From NCBI RefSeq assembly GCF_002078015.1, contig NZ_LWBP01000205.1, positions 1 to 64,000 on the forward strand: a DNA stretch of 64,000 nt, in the 5' to 3' direction. Positions 27,901 through 34,991 of this stretch are shown one piece after another. Every line of letters begins with the position of its first letter. Position 1 is the first letter of the stretch. A model generated the notes under the pieces. That model saw only the letters and a list, made by a program, of their open reading frames with translations, had not been told where the DNA came from and did no database searches. Made by a program: the position numbers and the translations under genes. This DNA is from Niastella populi (GTDB lineage: Bacteria > Bacteroidota > Bacteroidia > Chitinophagales > Chitinophagaceae).

Positions 27901-29455
27901 TTACGAAAAACAGTTCTATAATATTGACAATACAAAAGTGGTGGCGGAAACTGATATTGCATCCTGGCCAACGGAATCGGTCGCCAACTCCAAACTGTAT
28001 TATAACAATAATGGTAATCCGCCCTCGAATCTCAGTTACCCGTCTGGCTGCACCCCGGTTCAAACGGATGGCAGCCACAAACTCTACAGGTTAAATGCTA
28101 CGAGCAATCGCACCGGGCTGGAGTTTGTGATGAAGGTAATGGCCGGTGATAAGATCGACATATTCGGCAAGTCATATTTTTTAAATACCGGCACGGTTAA
28201 CAATTCCAATTCAACGGTCCTTGACCTGGCCTCAGTGATGGCCAGCCTATTGGGTGCTCCTGCCAATGCAATTGGCACAAAGGGTGTACTGGCAAGTGAT
28301 TTAACCAACTGGAATACGGGACTAATTCCATCTTCTTTTTTCAGGGGCACGAATGGAGAAACGACTACCATCCCCAAGGCCTATATCAATTATATTTTCC
28401 TCGACGAACAGTTTAAATACGCCGGAGGTAATTTTAGCCGGGTAGGCAGTAGCGGAGTGGTGAAGGATCATTGGTCTGACGATGCCCAGTTACAGGACAT
28501 TAAAGTTCCCAAAAATGGCTATATATTTGTGTATGTCAGCAACGAGAGCAATCTCGATGTGTTCTTTGATAACCTGCAGGTGATCCATAAGCCAGGGCCG
28601 ATTTTGGAGGAAACGCATTATTATCCATTTGGGTTGACGATGGCGGGGATAAGCAGTATGGCGGTGAATTTCGGAACACCTGAAAATAAATATAAATTTA
28701 ATAAAGGTGCAGAGTTACAAAACAAAGAGTTTTCTGACGGTAGCGGCTTGGAATTATATTCAACAAATTTCAGATGTTTGGATCCGCAATTAGGGCGCTG
28801 GTGGCAAATAGACCCCAAGCCTAACCAGGCTGAAAGTCCTTATGCTTCAATGGCAAATAATCCTATAGCTAATAACGACCCTTTAGGCGATACTATAGAT
28901 TTTCCTGGTGCCACCGCGAAGTTTAAAGACCAATTTCAAGAAGCAACTACCTTTCTTGAGGCGCATAATGTGGGGGATTTGTTCCATGAAGCAAGTAGTA
29001 AAATAGATGGAACTATTCATGTGGTGGAAATAAGCGAAGGGGCTTCGTATTATGATCCGGAAACAAAAACTATTCACTGGGATCCAACCGGTGGTGTTTC
29101 TGTTGACAATGCTATATTATCTCCTGCAACCGTATTGAATCATGAGTTGGATCATGCTGTAGATCATAATAAAAATCCAAAAGCGCACGAGGAGAGAGCT
29201 GATAGAAATTCGCCAAATGGTAAAGATGCACAATATGGTACTAAGGAGGAAAAAAGGGTAATTGAAGGTACTGAACAAAAAACAGCAAGAGCATTAGGAG
29301 AGATCCCTAAAGGGTTTGTAACCCGTAAAAACCACGGAGGATATAATTATCCGACTACTGGTCCTACAACAACTAAATCAGCCGTAGAAGAATCTTTAAT
29401 AAAGGATCGGGAATTTAAAAAAAGTATTAATCAAAAAAAGGATCCGAAACCTTGA
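24929..29455 (+). CDS. DUF6443/RHS-core polymorphic toxin with M91-like metallopeptidase tip
   Basis: 1508 residues; signal peptide 1-27 (VHA/QAPA). DUF6443 domain at about 30-170 (WDALVPEDNANTLMTRDVKDVRQ), YD repeats (VYDARDRL, YDDLGRL, YDALGQL, YDYNIRGWL), then the RHS core with DHLGNIRS, HYYPFGLTMAGIS, QLGRWWQIDPKPN and NDPLGDT (Asp1317). The variable tip (about 1320-1508) carries NHELDHAVDH: HExxH at 1405-1409, with a downstream Glu-rich helix (RVIEGTEQKTARALGE), as in M91 (NleD-like) zinc peptidases. The tip is AT-rich relative to the shell. Exported, likely a contact-dependent antibacterial effector; the following gene is a candidate immunity protein. Confidence 0.85.
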   Translation: MPYITGKLFKAFILPVLAIAGVLSVHAQAPAPYPAGTNVNYIRTWDALVPEDNANTLMTRDVKDVRQITQYLDGLGRPLQTVVKKGSLVTNSANPVSAANAIDLVSPVVYDEFGRESFKYLPFGANNNGGNTSISDGMFKLNPFQQQAFFYSDTHANSPIKGQGETTYYSQVKFEASPLNRAEENFAPGNNWAGTSAQTIEANRRSVKTKYWINTAVDVVRVWTVTNSALGTFGTYASTSTYPAGELFKNVTVDEHNKQVIEFKDKEGKVILKKVQLTAVSDDGSGKDHTGWLCTYYIYDDLNNLRCVIQPQAVKLMNDAANWDLTPWLAEQCFRYEYDKRQRMVMKKVPGATEVYLVYDARDRLVMTQDALLRAGNKWMVTLYDELNRPIQTGLLLNSYNAPAAQKTFVQHLASAAASTAYPFAVNTPPTTVYWEYLTKTGYDNYSAIPAASGLTDAIDNSYNSSNYGINTSYNVSPDYAQQLPATASSLTKGLVTWTETKVLGTSTYLYTVNLYDDKRRLVQVKSKNITGGADLLTTQYSWSGQPLANIFKQVKSGANTQTTVTVTKMTYDDLGRLVQTDKKIQNSNVNGNALPASYTTISKHEYDALGQLKKKMIGNKPGAAAGTPLANLEYDYNIRGWLLSINKEYITATSNNDRYFGMQLGYDKNGIQGTFAPQYNGNIGGTIWKSEGDQQTRKYDFTYDAVNRLTKAGFTQYVDGSGATATFNINAGVDFSMGGDPNTGGTMKYDANGNIIEMWQTGLKSGSSSVIDKLTYSYNTNSNKLLSVFDNVTPTADNGKLGDFKDGSNGTGDDYTYDDNGNLIADNNKAISSITYNHLNLPLVVTVTGKGTIAYVYDAAGNKQQKTTTETGATVMYNGTNYTGITITTTTTYLGGTVYESKVYTNNATLNTALGYTDKLQFIGHEEGRIRGLYDNSASPNTLTGLACDYMLKDHLGNIRSLLTEEQKTQYYPAATLEGTTSPQANSMINYEKQFYNIDNTKVVAETDIASWPTESVANSKLYYNNNGNPPSNLSYPSGCTPVQTDGSHKLYRLNATSNRTGLEFVMKVMAGDKIDIFGKSYFLNTGTVNNSNSTVLDLASVMASLLGAPANAIGTKGVLASDLTNWNTGLIPSSFFRGTNGETTTIPKAYINYIFLDEQFKYAGGNFSRVGSSGVVKDHWSDDAQLQDIKVPKNGYIFVYVSNESNLDVFFDNLQVIHKPGPILEETHYYPFGLTMAGISSMAVNFGTPENKYKFNKGAELQNKEFSDGSGLELYSTNFRCLDPQLGRWWQIDPKPNQAESPYASMANNPIANNDPLGDTIDFPGATAKFKDQFQEATTFLEAHNVGDLFHEASSKIDGTIHVVEISEGASYYDPETKTIHWDPTGGVSVDNAILSPATVLNHELDHAVDHNKNPKAHEERADRNSPNGKDAQYGTKEEKRVIEGTEQKTARALGEIPKGFVTRKNHGGYNYPTTGPTTTKSAVEESLIKDREFKKSINQKKDPKP
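28564..28653 (+). repeat. 90-bp direct repeat, copy 1 (in RHS core)
   Basis: Encodes FDNLQVIHKPGPILEE...AGIS of the functional RHS core. It is 89/90 identical to 30047-30136 (one G/A difference), in the same relative reading frame, 1483 bases apart. Homologous recombination between copies would replace the tip in frame. Confidence 0.95.
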
Positions 29456-29469
29456 TTAAAATAATTATT

Positions 29470-29877
29470 ATGATTAAACTGTTGTTTCTTTTTTTTAGCA
29501 TTCAATTAATTTGTGAAAAAGGCATTTGCCAGGAAATGCATATAGATCGTATAACTGTAAAATATGTTAATCGTAATATTCTTACAATATTCGATATAAA
29601 CTGTAACGAATTTGAAAAGGATTTAAAAGGGTCCATAAAAGAAAAGAATATTGAGGATTCCTTAATCCTTACAAATTTTAAACAATTATTAAAAACCATT
29701 AAATATGAGAAAAGAAATGGAAGCATTGATGTTAGAAATAAGCTTTACATCTATTATTCAAATAAATTAAACCCAGAAATAATATGCACAGATGGTTACA
29801 GAAAAATAATGCTGAATGGAAGAAAAATAAGAAATAATAAAAAACTTATTGAAATCGTAAATTCTTGGACTTTGTAA
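29470..29877 (+). CDS. Candidate immunity protein of the M91-like tip
   Basis: 135 residues from ATG 29470 (a TTG at 29452 overlaps the toxin stop but gives a poorer signal peptide). A hydrophobic N-terminus (IKLLFLFFSIQLICEKGICQ) looks like a signal peptide, so the protein acts outside the cytoplasm, matching a toxin that is delivered to or acts in the periplasm. The rest is Lys/Ile/Asn-rich and beta-like. The DNA is strongly AT-rich. No family recognised. Role inferred from position directly behind the toxin tip. Confidence 0.6.
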   Translation: MIKLLFLFFSIQLICEKGICQEMHIDRITVKYVNRNILTIFDINCNEFEKDLKGSIKEKNIEDSLILTNFKQLLKTIKYEKRNGSIDVRNKLYIYYSNKLNPEIICTDGYRKIMLNGRKIRNNKKLIEIVNSWTL

Positions 29878-29996
29878 AATAATTGCCCCGTAGAAGTAAC
29901 TTATTATTTTCCTTTTGGGTTATCTATGTACGATGTAAAAAATAAATCCATTAATTATACAGTTCAACGAAGTAGCTCGAAACCTCAGAAAAAGGA
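29878..29996 (+). pseudogene. Relic of another RHS core/tip junction
   Basis: In the frame starting at 29890 the DNA reads VEVTYYFPFGLSMYDVKNK, matching the RHS-core motif (HYYPFGLTM) but divergent at the DNA level from both 90-bp repeat copies. It lacks a start and the motif is followed by unrelated residues, so it is a remnant of a third tip integrated between the M91 immunity gene and the orphan tip. Confidence 0.5.
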
Positions 29997-31052
29997 TTGC
30001 GTAAGCGGTCCTTTTTTATTGGTGCGCCCGGCGCAGACGCAAACTCCTTTGATAACCTGCAGGTGATCCATAAGCCAGGGCCGATTTTAGAGGAAACGCA
30101 TTATTATCCATTTGGGTTGACGATGGCGGGGATAAGTTCGAAAGCGTTGGGGTTTGGAGCGCCTGAGAATAAGCATAAGTTTAATGGTATAGAACAGAAT
30201 AATGATTTCGATTTAAATACGTACGAATTTTTCTATCGCAATTATGACCCACAAATAGGTCGTTGGCACAGTTTAGACACCAAGCCTGTTGATAGGATTA
30301 GCCTCTATGCGGCTATGGCTAATAACCCTGTTAGATTTACTGACCCATTGGGTGATACTGCTGTATATTTTAGACCGGATGGCAGTTTCTGGAAATTTCA
30401 AGATGATGGGAAGAAAGAGTTTAGCGGTGTATTTTTTCAAAAAAGTACAACTACTTCTACTTATGAAAAGAACGGGGTACAATACGAAGTTCATACATAC
30501 TCTGACGGTGTGAATTTTCAATTTAATGATGCCGCAGTCGATGTACAAGCAATCAAGAATGGTGAAATAACTAATATTGCAATGGCTACTGATGCGTTAG
30601 TTAATAATGAAATGGATAAGAGTGGCGTAAACAGCGCAGACACAAAGAAAGGGTTTAGTTATGCAAAAGAAAATTCTACTGCAGGTGGTAAAATGGATTA
30701 TGGGATGCAACCTAATCTTCTTAAAAATACGTTCTACTTGAGAGAAGGAACGGCTTATAATGTAGCTGACTTTGGCAACTATTTGTGGGGCAGAGGAATG
30801 GCACAGTTAGAAGTAGATTTACCATTAGCTACAATCGGAGCTCATTACAATAATTTTGTGAATGGCAGAAGAGGGCGAGACGTAACGGAGAAATATAATT
30901 TTGGGCCGGGTACTTATGGAAGCCCAGGTTTATTTGACTCCAAATCAGACCAGCGAGCCATTATTAGCGGGTACATGAATAATCCAAAGTATCCGATGCT
31001 TCAACAAAGAGAATATGATAAATACAAAAGCATTCTATACACCGGGCATTAA
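29997..31052 (+). CDS. Orphan RHS tip: core fragment plus polymorphic toxin domain (type 44-like)
   Basis: The open frame (from TTG 29997) has no signal peptide and no RHS shell. It starts abruptly with the duplicated core segment (30047-30136), then HKFNGIEQ..., DPQIGRWHSLDTKPVDR and TDPLGDT. The tip (about residues 120-351) includes GGKMDYGM, TAYNVADFGNYLWGRGMAQL and ATIGAHYNN. The DFGN-(Y/F)-x-WG region resembles polymorphic toxin type 44 as I recall it; this is weak. Such displaced tips are silent until recombination joins them to an upstream shell. It is followed by a lipoprotein gene 8 bases later. Confidence 0.7.
   Translation: MRKRSFFIGAPGADANSFDNLQVIHKPGPILEETHYYPFGLTMAGISSKALGFGAPENKHKFNGIEQNNDFDLNTYEFFYRNYDPQIGRWHSLDTKPVDRISLYAAMANNPVRFTDPLGDTAVYFRPDGSFWKFQDDGKKEFSGVFFQKSTTTSTYEKNGVQYEVHTYSDGVNFQFNDAAVDVQAIKNGEITNIAMATDALVNNEMDKSGVNSADTKKGFSYAKENSTAGGKMDYGMQPNLLKNTFYLREGTAYNVADFGNYLWGRGMAQLEVDLPLATIGAHYNNFVNGRRGRDVTEKYNFGPGTYGSPGLFDSKSDQRAIISGYMNNPKYPMLQQREYDKYKSILYTGH
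30047..30136 (+). repeat. 90-bp direct repeat, copy 2 (in orphan tip)
   Basis: Second copy of the core segment at 28564-28653 with one mismatch. Homology decays quickly beyond it: the next residues still align (FGAPENKHKFNG versus FGTPENKYKFNK) but the DNA differs. It marks the 5' boundary of the displaced cassette. Confidence 0.95.
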
Positions 31053-31060
31053 ATAATTTT

Positions 31061-31600
31061 ATGAGGATAAAAATAGTTTTTGCTTTAAATTTTCTTTTAC
31101 TGTTGAATGCCTGTAATGAATCAGGCCTTAGCAGCGATGCAAAAAAGATTTATGATAATAGACAAGAGTTAATGCAAAGGTTTAGTAATGTTGACGTTTG
31201 GCGACGAGGCGATAGTGCTTTTTTATTGCATATTTATAATGGAGAGAAAGCGAACCGTTATTTATTTAAAGGGAATAATGGGCTTAAGTTGCAACGCGAT
31301 ACAATTCAGTTCCGGTTAAGCGAGATTGAGCGTTTTAAAAATGTAGATACAATAAATCAAAATACAGGTGTGAGAGATTTACTTATAGAGTTGCTTAATA
31401 GTATGGATGCTTTAAACATTAGAGAAATAAGTAACGACCGCATGCGATTGGGAATTAATCCGGAGTTTTTTCTAAATAAAGGAGGAGTGGTTTTTTTTGT
31501 TAGGGATTTATCACTGGTAACGAATCCTGTGTGGCAGAACTACATTAAAGAATCAAAGGTTATAGGGGAAAATTGGTACTACAGAAGTAAGAAGCAATAA
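31061..31600 (+). CDS. Lipoprotein, candidate immunity protein for the orphan tip
   Basis: 179 residues with a lipoprotein signal and lipobox LLNAC (Cys18). Starts 8 bases after the orphan toxin stop. The mature part is alpha/beta and neutral, with WRRGDSAFLLHIYNGEKANRY and SLVTNPVWQNYIKESKV. AT-rich like the toxin tip. The lipid anchor implies protection at the membrane, consistent with a periplasm-acting toxin. No family recognised; immunity is inferred from position. A strong terminator (31608-31635) ends the cassette. Confidence 0.65.
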   Translation: MRIKIVFALNFLLLLNACNESGLSSDAKKIYDNRQELMQRFSNVDVWRRGDSAFLLHIYNGEKANRYLFKGNNGLKLQRDTIQFRLSEIERFKNVDTINQNTGVRDLLIELLNSMDALNIREISNDRMRLGINPEFFLNKGGVVFFVRDLSLVTNPVWQNYIKESKVIGENWYYRSKKQ

Positions 31601-31607
31601 AATAACC

Positions 31608-31635
31608 AAAGCCGCAGCGCCCGCTGCGGCTTTTT
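31608..31635 (+). terminator. Rho-independent terminator at the end of the RHS locus
   Basis: 9-bp G+C-rich stem gccgcagcg/cgctgcggc (31611-31619 and 31622-31630) followed by TTTTT, 10 bases after the stop codon at 31600. Confidence 0.9.
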
Positions 31636-31637
31636 AG

Positions 31638-31859
31638 TTACTTAGAACCTGCGAGATTCTTTTGCAGATCAGCTTTAAGCAGGTAAGCGGAAATAAAATC
31701 CTTTACAGTATTTAGTTGCTGCTGTTCGAGCTTTTGTATTTTTTGGAACATAGAAAGCAGTTCCTGGTCGCTGATATTTTTTTCCATGCGTTCAGTCACT
31801 GCACCAAACACCAACTCGTCAATACTTACATCCAGGATCTTCGCCATCTTTACTACCAC
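31638..31859 (-). pseudogene. 5'-truncated XRE-family regulator
   Basis: The remaining 73 residues (from GTG 31859) are the end of an XRE helix-turn-helix protein: PSIEVVVKMAKILDVSIDELVFG is the classic end of the HTH_3 domain, followed by a coiled C-terminal helix (SMFQKIQKLEQQQLNTVKDFISAYLLKA). In frame, PSIE is preceded by a palindrome (31875-31898) and a stop codon (TAA, 31901-31903 on the minus strand). The first about 50 residues with the recognition helix are missing, so it cannot bind DNA normally. The break point coincides with the palindrome. Confidence 0.7.
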
Positions 31860-31874
31860 TTCAATGGAAGGGGC

Positions 31875-31898
31875 CGCCCCGACGGTACCGTCGGGGCG
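31875..31898. repeat. 24-bp perfect palindrome
   Basis: cgccccgacggt/accgtcggggcg is self-complementary over all 24 bases with no spacer. There is no T-tract, so it is not an ordinary terminator. It sits exactly where the XRE gene loses its 5' half. It could be a repetitive extragenic palindrome, a recombination site or a protein-binding site. Confidence 0.85.
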
Positions 31899-32025
31899 TT
31901 ATGCATTGCAAACGTTGATGTTGTCACTTCGCACGGATTTCAAATTAAAAAAAGGGCCGCCTCAGGTGAATATATTTCTGTTGCATCACCATTTCCATTT
32001 TATCATTTAAAAGATACGCTTTTCA

Positions 32026-32047
32026 TAAAAAAAGCGCCCGCAGGCGC
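32026..32047 (-). terminator. Terminator of the PRC-barrel gene
   Basis: Stem gcgcc/ggcgc (32034-32038 and 32043-32047) with loop cgca, followed on the minus strand by a run of seven T, directly after the stop of the gene at 32052. Confidence 0.8.
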
Positions 32048-32051
32048 CATA

Positions 32052-32786
32052 TCATATAAACCGGCCGTAATAGTTTGTCAGTATCCGGTCATAGTCATCG
32101 TTCAAATATTCATCTGTTTCATATTCAGGGCTGTTTTTTACCTGTTCAACAGTAGCTTTAATTACAACGTCAGATGATTCCCAGTTGATCTCGTTTATCC
32201 AGTTTGGGGAAATGATCACTTTTTTTCCGGGGAACCAATTGCCGGTATCCACCACCAGGTACCTGATCTTCCAGTTGCCGTCATCAACGATAAAATCCTC
32301 CACCTCTCCTACCGGCCCGTCAATGGCTTTGATATCGTAACCCGTTACTTTTTCGATGCTTCGCAAATGCGGATCGCCTTCCGTAGGATCGGGCACTTCT
32401 TCCGGTGAAGGCCCGGGCATCATCATGCCCGAAGTACCTACGCCCCCGGCCCAAAGACCGCCGGCCCAGTACCGTTCCCAGGGGTAATGTTTATATAATT
32501 CCATTTCCTGCTGCCGCGAAACCGGCTGTTCGGTATTGATATCCGGGCTGGTTTTCACCTGTTGCTGGGTGAGGTTGCTGACAAAGGTTTCGTTACTCCA
32601 GTCGAGCCTGGTAATGGCCTGAGGAGCGATCAGCACTTTGCGGCCAAACAACCAGCCGCCGGTTTGCACAACAAAATACCTGATCGTCCAGCTTTTATCA
32701 TCGAAATAAAGATCTTTCACTTTTCCCAGTTCACCATCCGTTGCCGTGATCGTGAAACCCTTTAAACCCTTGATGTGTCTTTTCAT
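32052..32786 (-). CDS. PRC-barrel domain protein (two barrels)
   Basis: 244 residues. Two PRC-barrel repeats: about 1-75 (LKGFTITATDGELGKVKDLYFDDKSWTIRYFVV) and about 135-215 (VTGYDIKAIDGPVGEVEDFIVDDGNWKIRYLVV), each with a DD-x-x-W-x-IRY core and a following G(R/K)KV(L/I)I motif. Joined by a Gly/Pro/Met-rich linker. Cytoplasmic. PRC barrels occur in photosynthetic reaction-centre H subunits and RimM; two-barrel forms in heterotrophs are often linked to stress or envelope regulation, with no defined biochemical activity. Own terminator; the adjacent antiporter gene is on the same strand 99 bases upstream. Confidence 0.85.
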   Translation of the reverse strand: MKRHIKGLKGFTITATDGELGKVKDLYFDDKSWTIRYFVVQTGGWLFGRKVLIAPQAITRLDWSNETFVSNLTQQQVKTSPDINTEQPVSRQQEMELYKHYPWERYWAGGLWAGGVGTSGMMMPGPSPEEVPDPTEGDPHLRSIEKVTGYDIKAIDGPVGEVEDFIVDDGNWKIRYLVVDTGNWFPGKKVIISPNWINEINWESSDVVIKATVEQVKNSPEYETDEYLNDDYDRILTNYYGRFI

Positions 32787-32885
32787 AATGATAATGTTTA
32801 GTTACCGGTGATTATTGCATACAGGGATCGGAAGCGTTGCCGCTACTATAGGAATTTGCAAAAACTATACCCCCGCAGGAACACA

Positions 32886-34118
32886 CTATCTGGTAAGTTT
32901 TTTCACCACCTTCTCGAGCGTTAACCCCTGTATGAGAATGGAAAACAACACGATCACATAGGTCACCAGTACAAACAAATGCCGGTGCATGTTCGAAGAC
33001 AGCGACAGTGCCAGTGCAATGGAAATACCGCCCCTTAACCCGCCCCAGGTCATGATAATAAAAGTACTTCGGGGAAATTCATATTTGAACCTGAAAATGA
33101 AAGATGGTATAATGAGTGAAAGCAGGCGCGCAATAATAATGATCAGGATAGCGGCCAGCCCAATGTACAGGTAGGTGATCTGGAAAGGTATTACCAGCAA
33201 CTCGAGCCCGATCAATACAAATAAGACGGCATTCAGTATTTCATCTATCATTTCCCAGAACATGTGGATATAGTGGTTGGTTTGCTCAGACATGGCCTCC
33301 CGGGCGCCTTTATTGCCAATGAACAAGCCGGCCACTACCATGGCCAATGCGCCTGAAAAATGAAATATCGGTGCAAGCGTGGTGCCGCCAATCACCACGG
33401 CAATAGTGATCAGCACTTCCGACGGGTAGTGATCGATGCGTTTCATCATCTGGTACGCAATATAACCCAGCAGCAGGCCCAGCGTTATACCCCCCACTAC
33501 CTCCTTCACCAGCAGCAACGCAATTTCTTTGGTAGTTACTTCGGCTATTCCCTGGCTGGCAATATTGTACAAAGTTAAAAATACCACCACGCCAATACCA
33601 TCGTTGAACAGCGACTCACCCGTGATCTGTGTTTCAATGGTTGGCGATATACCCGCTTTCTTCAGGATCGATAAAACCGCAATGGGATCGGTTGGCGATA
33701 TAAGGGCCCCGAAAAGAAGGCAATGTATAAAGGGAACATCGAGGTTAAATAACGGTAATATGAAATACACGATACCGCCTACTATTAGCGTTGACAACAT
33801 AATGCCTACGGTAGCAAATGTTATGATGGGGCCCCGGTACTGCCGTAACCTGCTAATATCAGTATGCAATGCGCCCGCAAACAGCAGGAAACCCAGCATA
33901 AAATCGAGCAGGAAGTCGGCAAAATCGAGCTTCAGCACAACCGATTTCAGATACCCCGTCACCGGAAGGGCCGAGCCGGCCAACAACATCCCCAGTGAAA
34001 GCATCAGGGAAAGGGCCATCAACCCTATAGTGGCCGGCAGTTTCAGATAACGTATATTCAAATAAGCCAATATGGCTGCCAGTGAGATAATGATCGCAAT
34101 GAGTCTGAAGGTTTCCAT
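32886..34118 (-). CDS. CPA1-family cation:proton antiporter
   Basis: 410 residues, about eleven to twelve hydrophobic segments. Signature residues of Na+/H+ exchangers: [14 protein letters not shown] with Asp143 and [10 protein letters not shown] with Asn171-Asp172, the ND pair of electroneutral CPA1 transporters. The protein ends after the last membrane helix with no long cytoplasmic tail. Inner membrane; exports Na+ (or K+) for H+. Monocistronic or weakly linked to the PRC-barrel gene. A typical-length family member with no anomalies. Confidence 0.9.
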   Translation of the reverse strand: METFRLIAIIISLAAILAYLNIRYLKLPATIGLMALSLMLSLGMLLAGSALPVTGYLKSVVLKLDFADFLLDFMLGFLLFAGALHTDISRLRQYRGPIITFATVGIMLSTLIVGGIVYFILPLFNLDVPFIHCLLFGALISPTDPIAVLSILKKAGISPTIETQITGESLFNDGIGVVVFLTLYNIASQGIAEVTTKEIALLLVKEVVGGITLGLLLGYIAYQMMKRIDHYPSEVLITIAVVIGGTTLAPIFHFSGALAMVVAGLFIGNKGAREAMSEQTNHYIHMFWEMIDEILNAVLFVLIGLELLVIPFQITYLYIGLAAILIIIIARLLSLIIPSFIFRFKYEFPRSTFIIMTWGGLRGGISIALALSLSSNMHRHLFVLVTYVIVLFSILIQGLTLEKVVKKLTR

Positions 34119-34229
34119 GCTGCTGATTTTTTCCGGTCAAAATAATGAAGGGCGTAATGTACGAAAATACTGAATGGTAAGATCGCAATGAGCCGGCAAT
34201 TACAACAGCAGGGATATCCGGCCGCTGGC

Positions 34230-34448
34230 TTAACGAAGGGCAGCTGTGTACCTGTATTTGTTTTCAAAGGGCGTCATATTCGGCAAACCGGCCGGATCGA
34301 GCCCGTTGAAAAATTCTTCCACATACATCTTTGCCACAGGGCGGGGTGTGCCGCGGAGGCTGTCGTCGTTAAGGTAGAGCCCAGGGGTTTCCATAACCTG
34401 TTTGAACAAACCTTCGATCGTTTCTATTTTTTTCCCCGTTGCAAACAT
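34230..34448 (-). pseudogene. folE: 5' fragment of GTP cyclohydrolase I (folE)
   Basis: The 72-residue frame matches the N-terminal part of FolE: IEGLFKQVMETPGLYLNDDSLRGTPRPVAKMYVEE-FF and FENKYRY. It stops (TAA) where intact Bacteroidota enzymes continue with the EKDI..YSxCEHH zinc/active-site region. All zinc-binding Cys/His residues are therefore absent and the fragment cannot be active. It is divergent from the SRPBCC-TspO-SDR set. In light-responsive Bacteroidota clusters folE commonly sits with these genes and a photolyase, so this looks like a decayed cluster member. Confidence 0.75.
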
Positions 34449-34473
34449 ATACCAATATTGTTCAACTTTTTAT

Positions 34474-34481
34474 TAAATTTG
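34474..34481 (+). promoter_or_regulatory. Bacteroidota -7 element (TAAATTTG)
   Basis: Exact TAnnTTTG box 24 bases upstream of the TTG start at 34506. A mirror box TATGTTTG reads on the minus strand at 34449-34442, overlapping the start of the folE fragment, so the two face each other as divergent promoters. Spacing to a -33 element is not ideal. Confidence 0.45.
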
Positions 34482-34505
34482 TTAAACAAAACAAAACCAC
34501 AGAGA

Positions 34506-34967
34506 TTGTTATATACCATAGAAACGAAACAACTGATCAGGGCCGACCTGGCCAGTGTATGGGCATTTATGAGCAACCCCCGTAATCTGGCCCGGCTTAC
34601 GCCGCCTTACCTGGGGTTTGAAGTGCTTAGCAAAGAAAACAATGACCATATGTACCCGGGACAGATCATCGAGTATTATGTGAAGCCGGTGCTGAATATC
34701 AAACTGCACTGGGTTACAGAGATCACGCATGTACAGGAAGGGGCTTATTTTGTAGATGAACAACGTTTTGGGCCCTATGCTTTCTGGCACCACAAGCACT
34801 TTCTTCAGGAAACAGCTGAAGGTGTTGAAATGCGCGACCTGGTGCATTATAAACTTCCATTGGGCTTACTGGGAAAACTTGCCAATGCGGCTTTTGTAAA
34901 AAAACAACTGAAAGGCATATTTGATTTCCGGTATCAGCAGGTAGAAACCGTTTTCGATGGCCGGTAA
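34506..34967 (+). CDS. SRPBCC-family protein (TTG start)
   Basis: 153 residues starting at a TTG (34506). This is the only sensible start: the frame lacks ATG until residue 22, yet YTIETKQLIRADLASVWAFMSNPRNLARLTPPYLGFEV is the family's usual N-terminus, and TAAATTTG lies 24 bases upstream. Conserved features include YPGQIIEYYVKP, W(V)TEITHVQEGAYFVDEQRFGPYAFWHHKH and the ending FDFRYQQVETVF. It belongs to the cluster SRPBCC-TspO-SDR(DUF2867), seen beside photolyases and carotenoid genes. Ligand unknown. Confidence 0.85.
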   Translation: MLYTIETKQLIRADLASVWAFMSNPRNLARLTPPYLGFEVLSKENNDHMYPGQIIEYYVKPVLNIKLHWVTEITHVQEGAYFVDEQRFGPYAFWHHKHFLQETAEGVEMRDLVHYKLPLGLLGKLANAAFVKKQLKGIFDFRYQQVETVFDGR

Positions 34968-34991
34968 ATTGGTGGTGTAAAAAGAGCTGAC

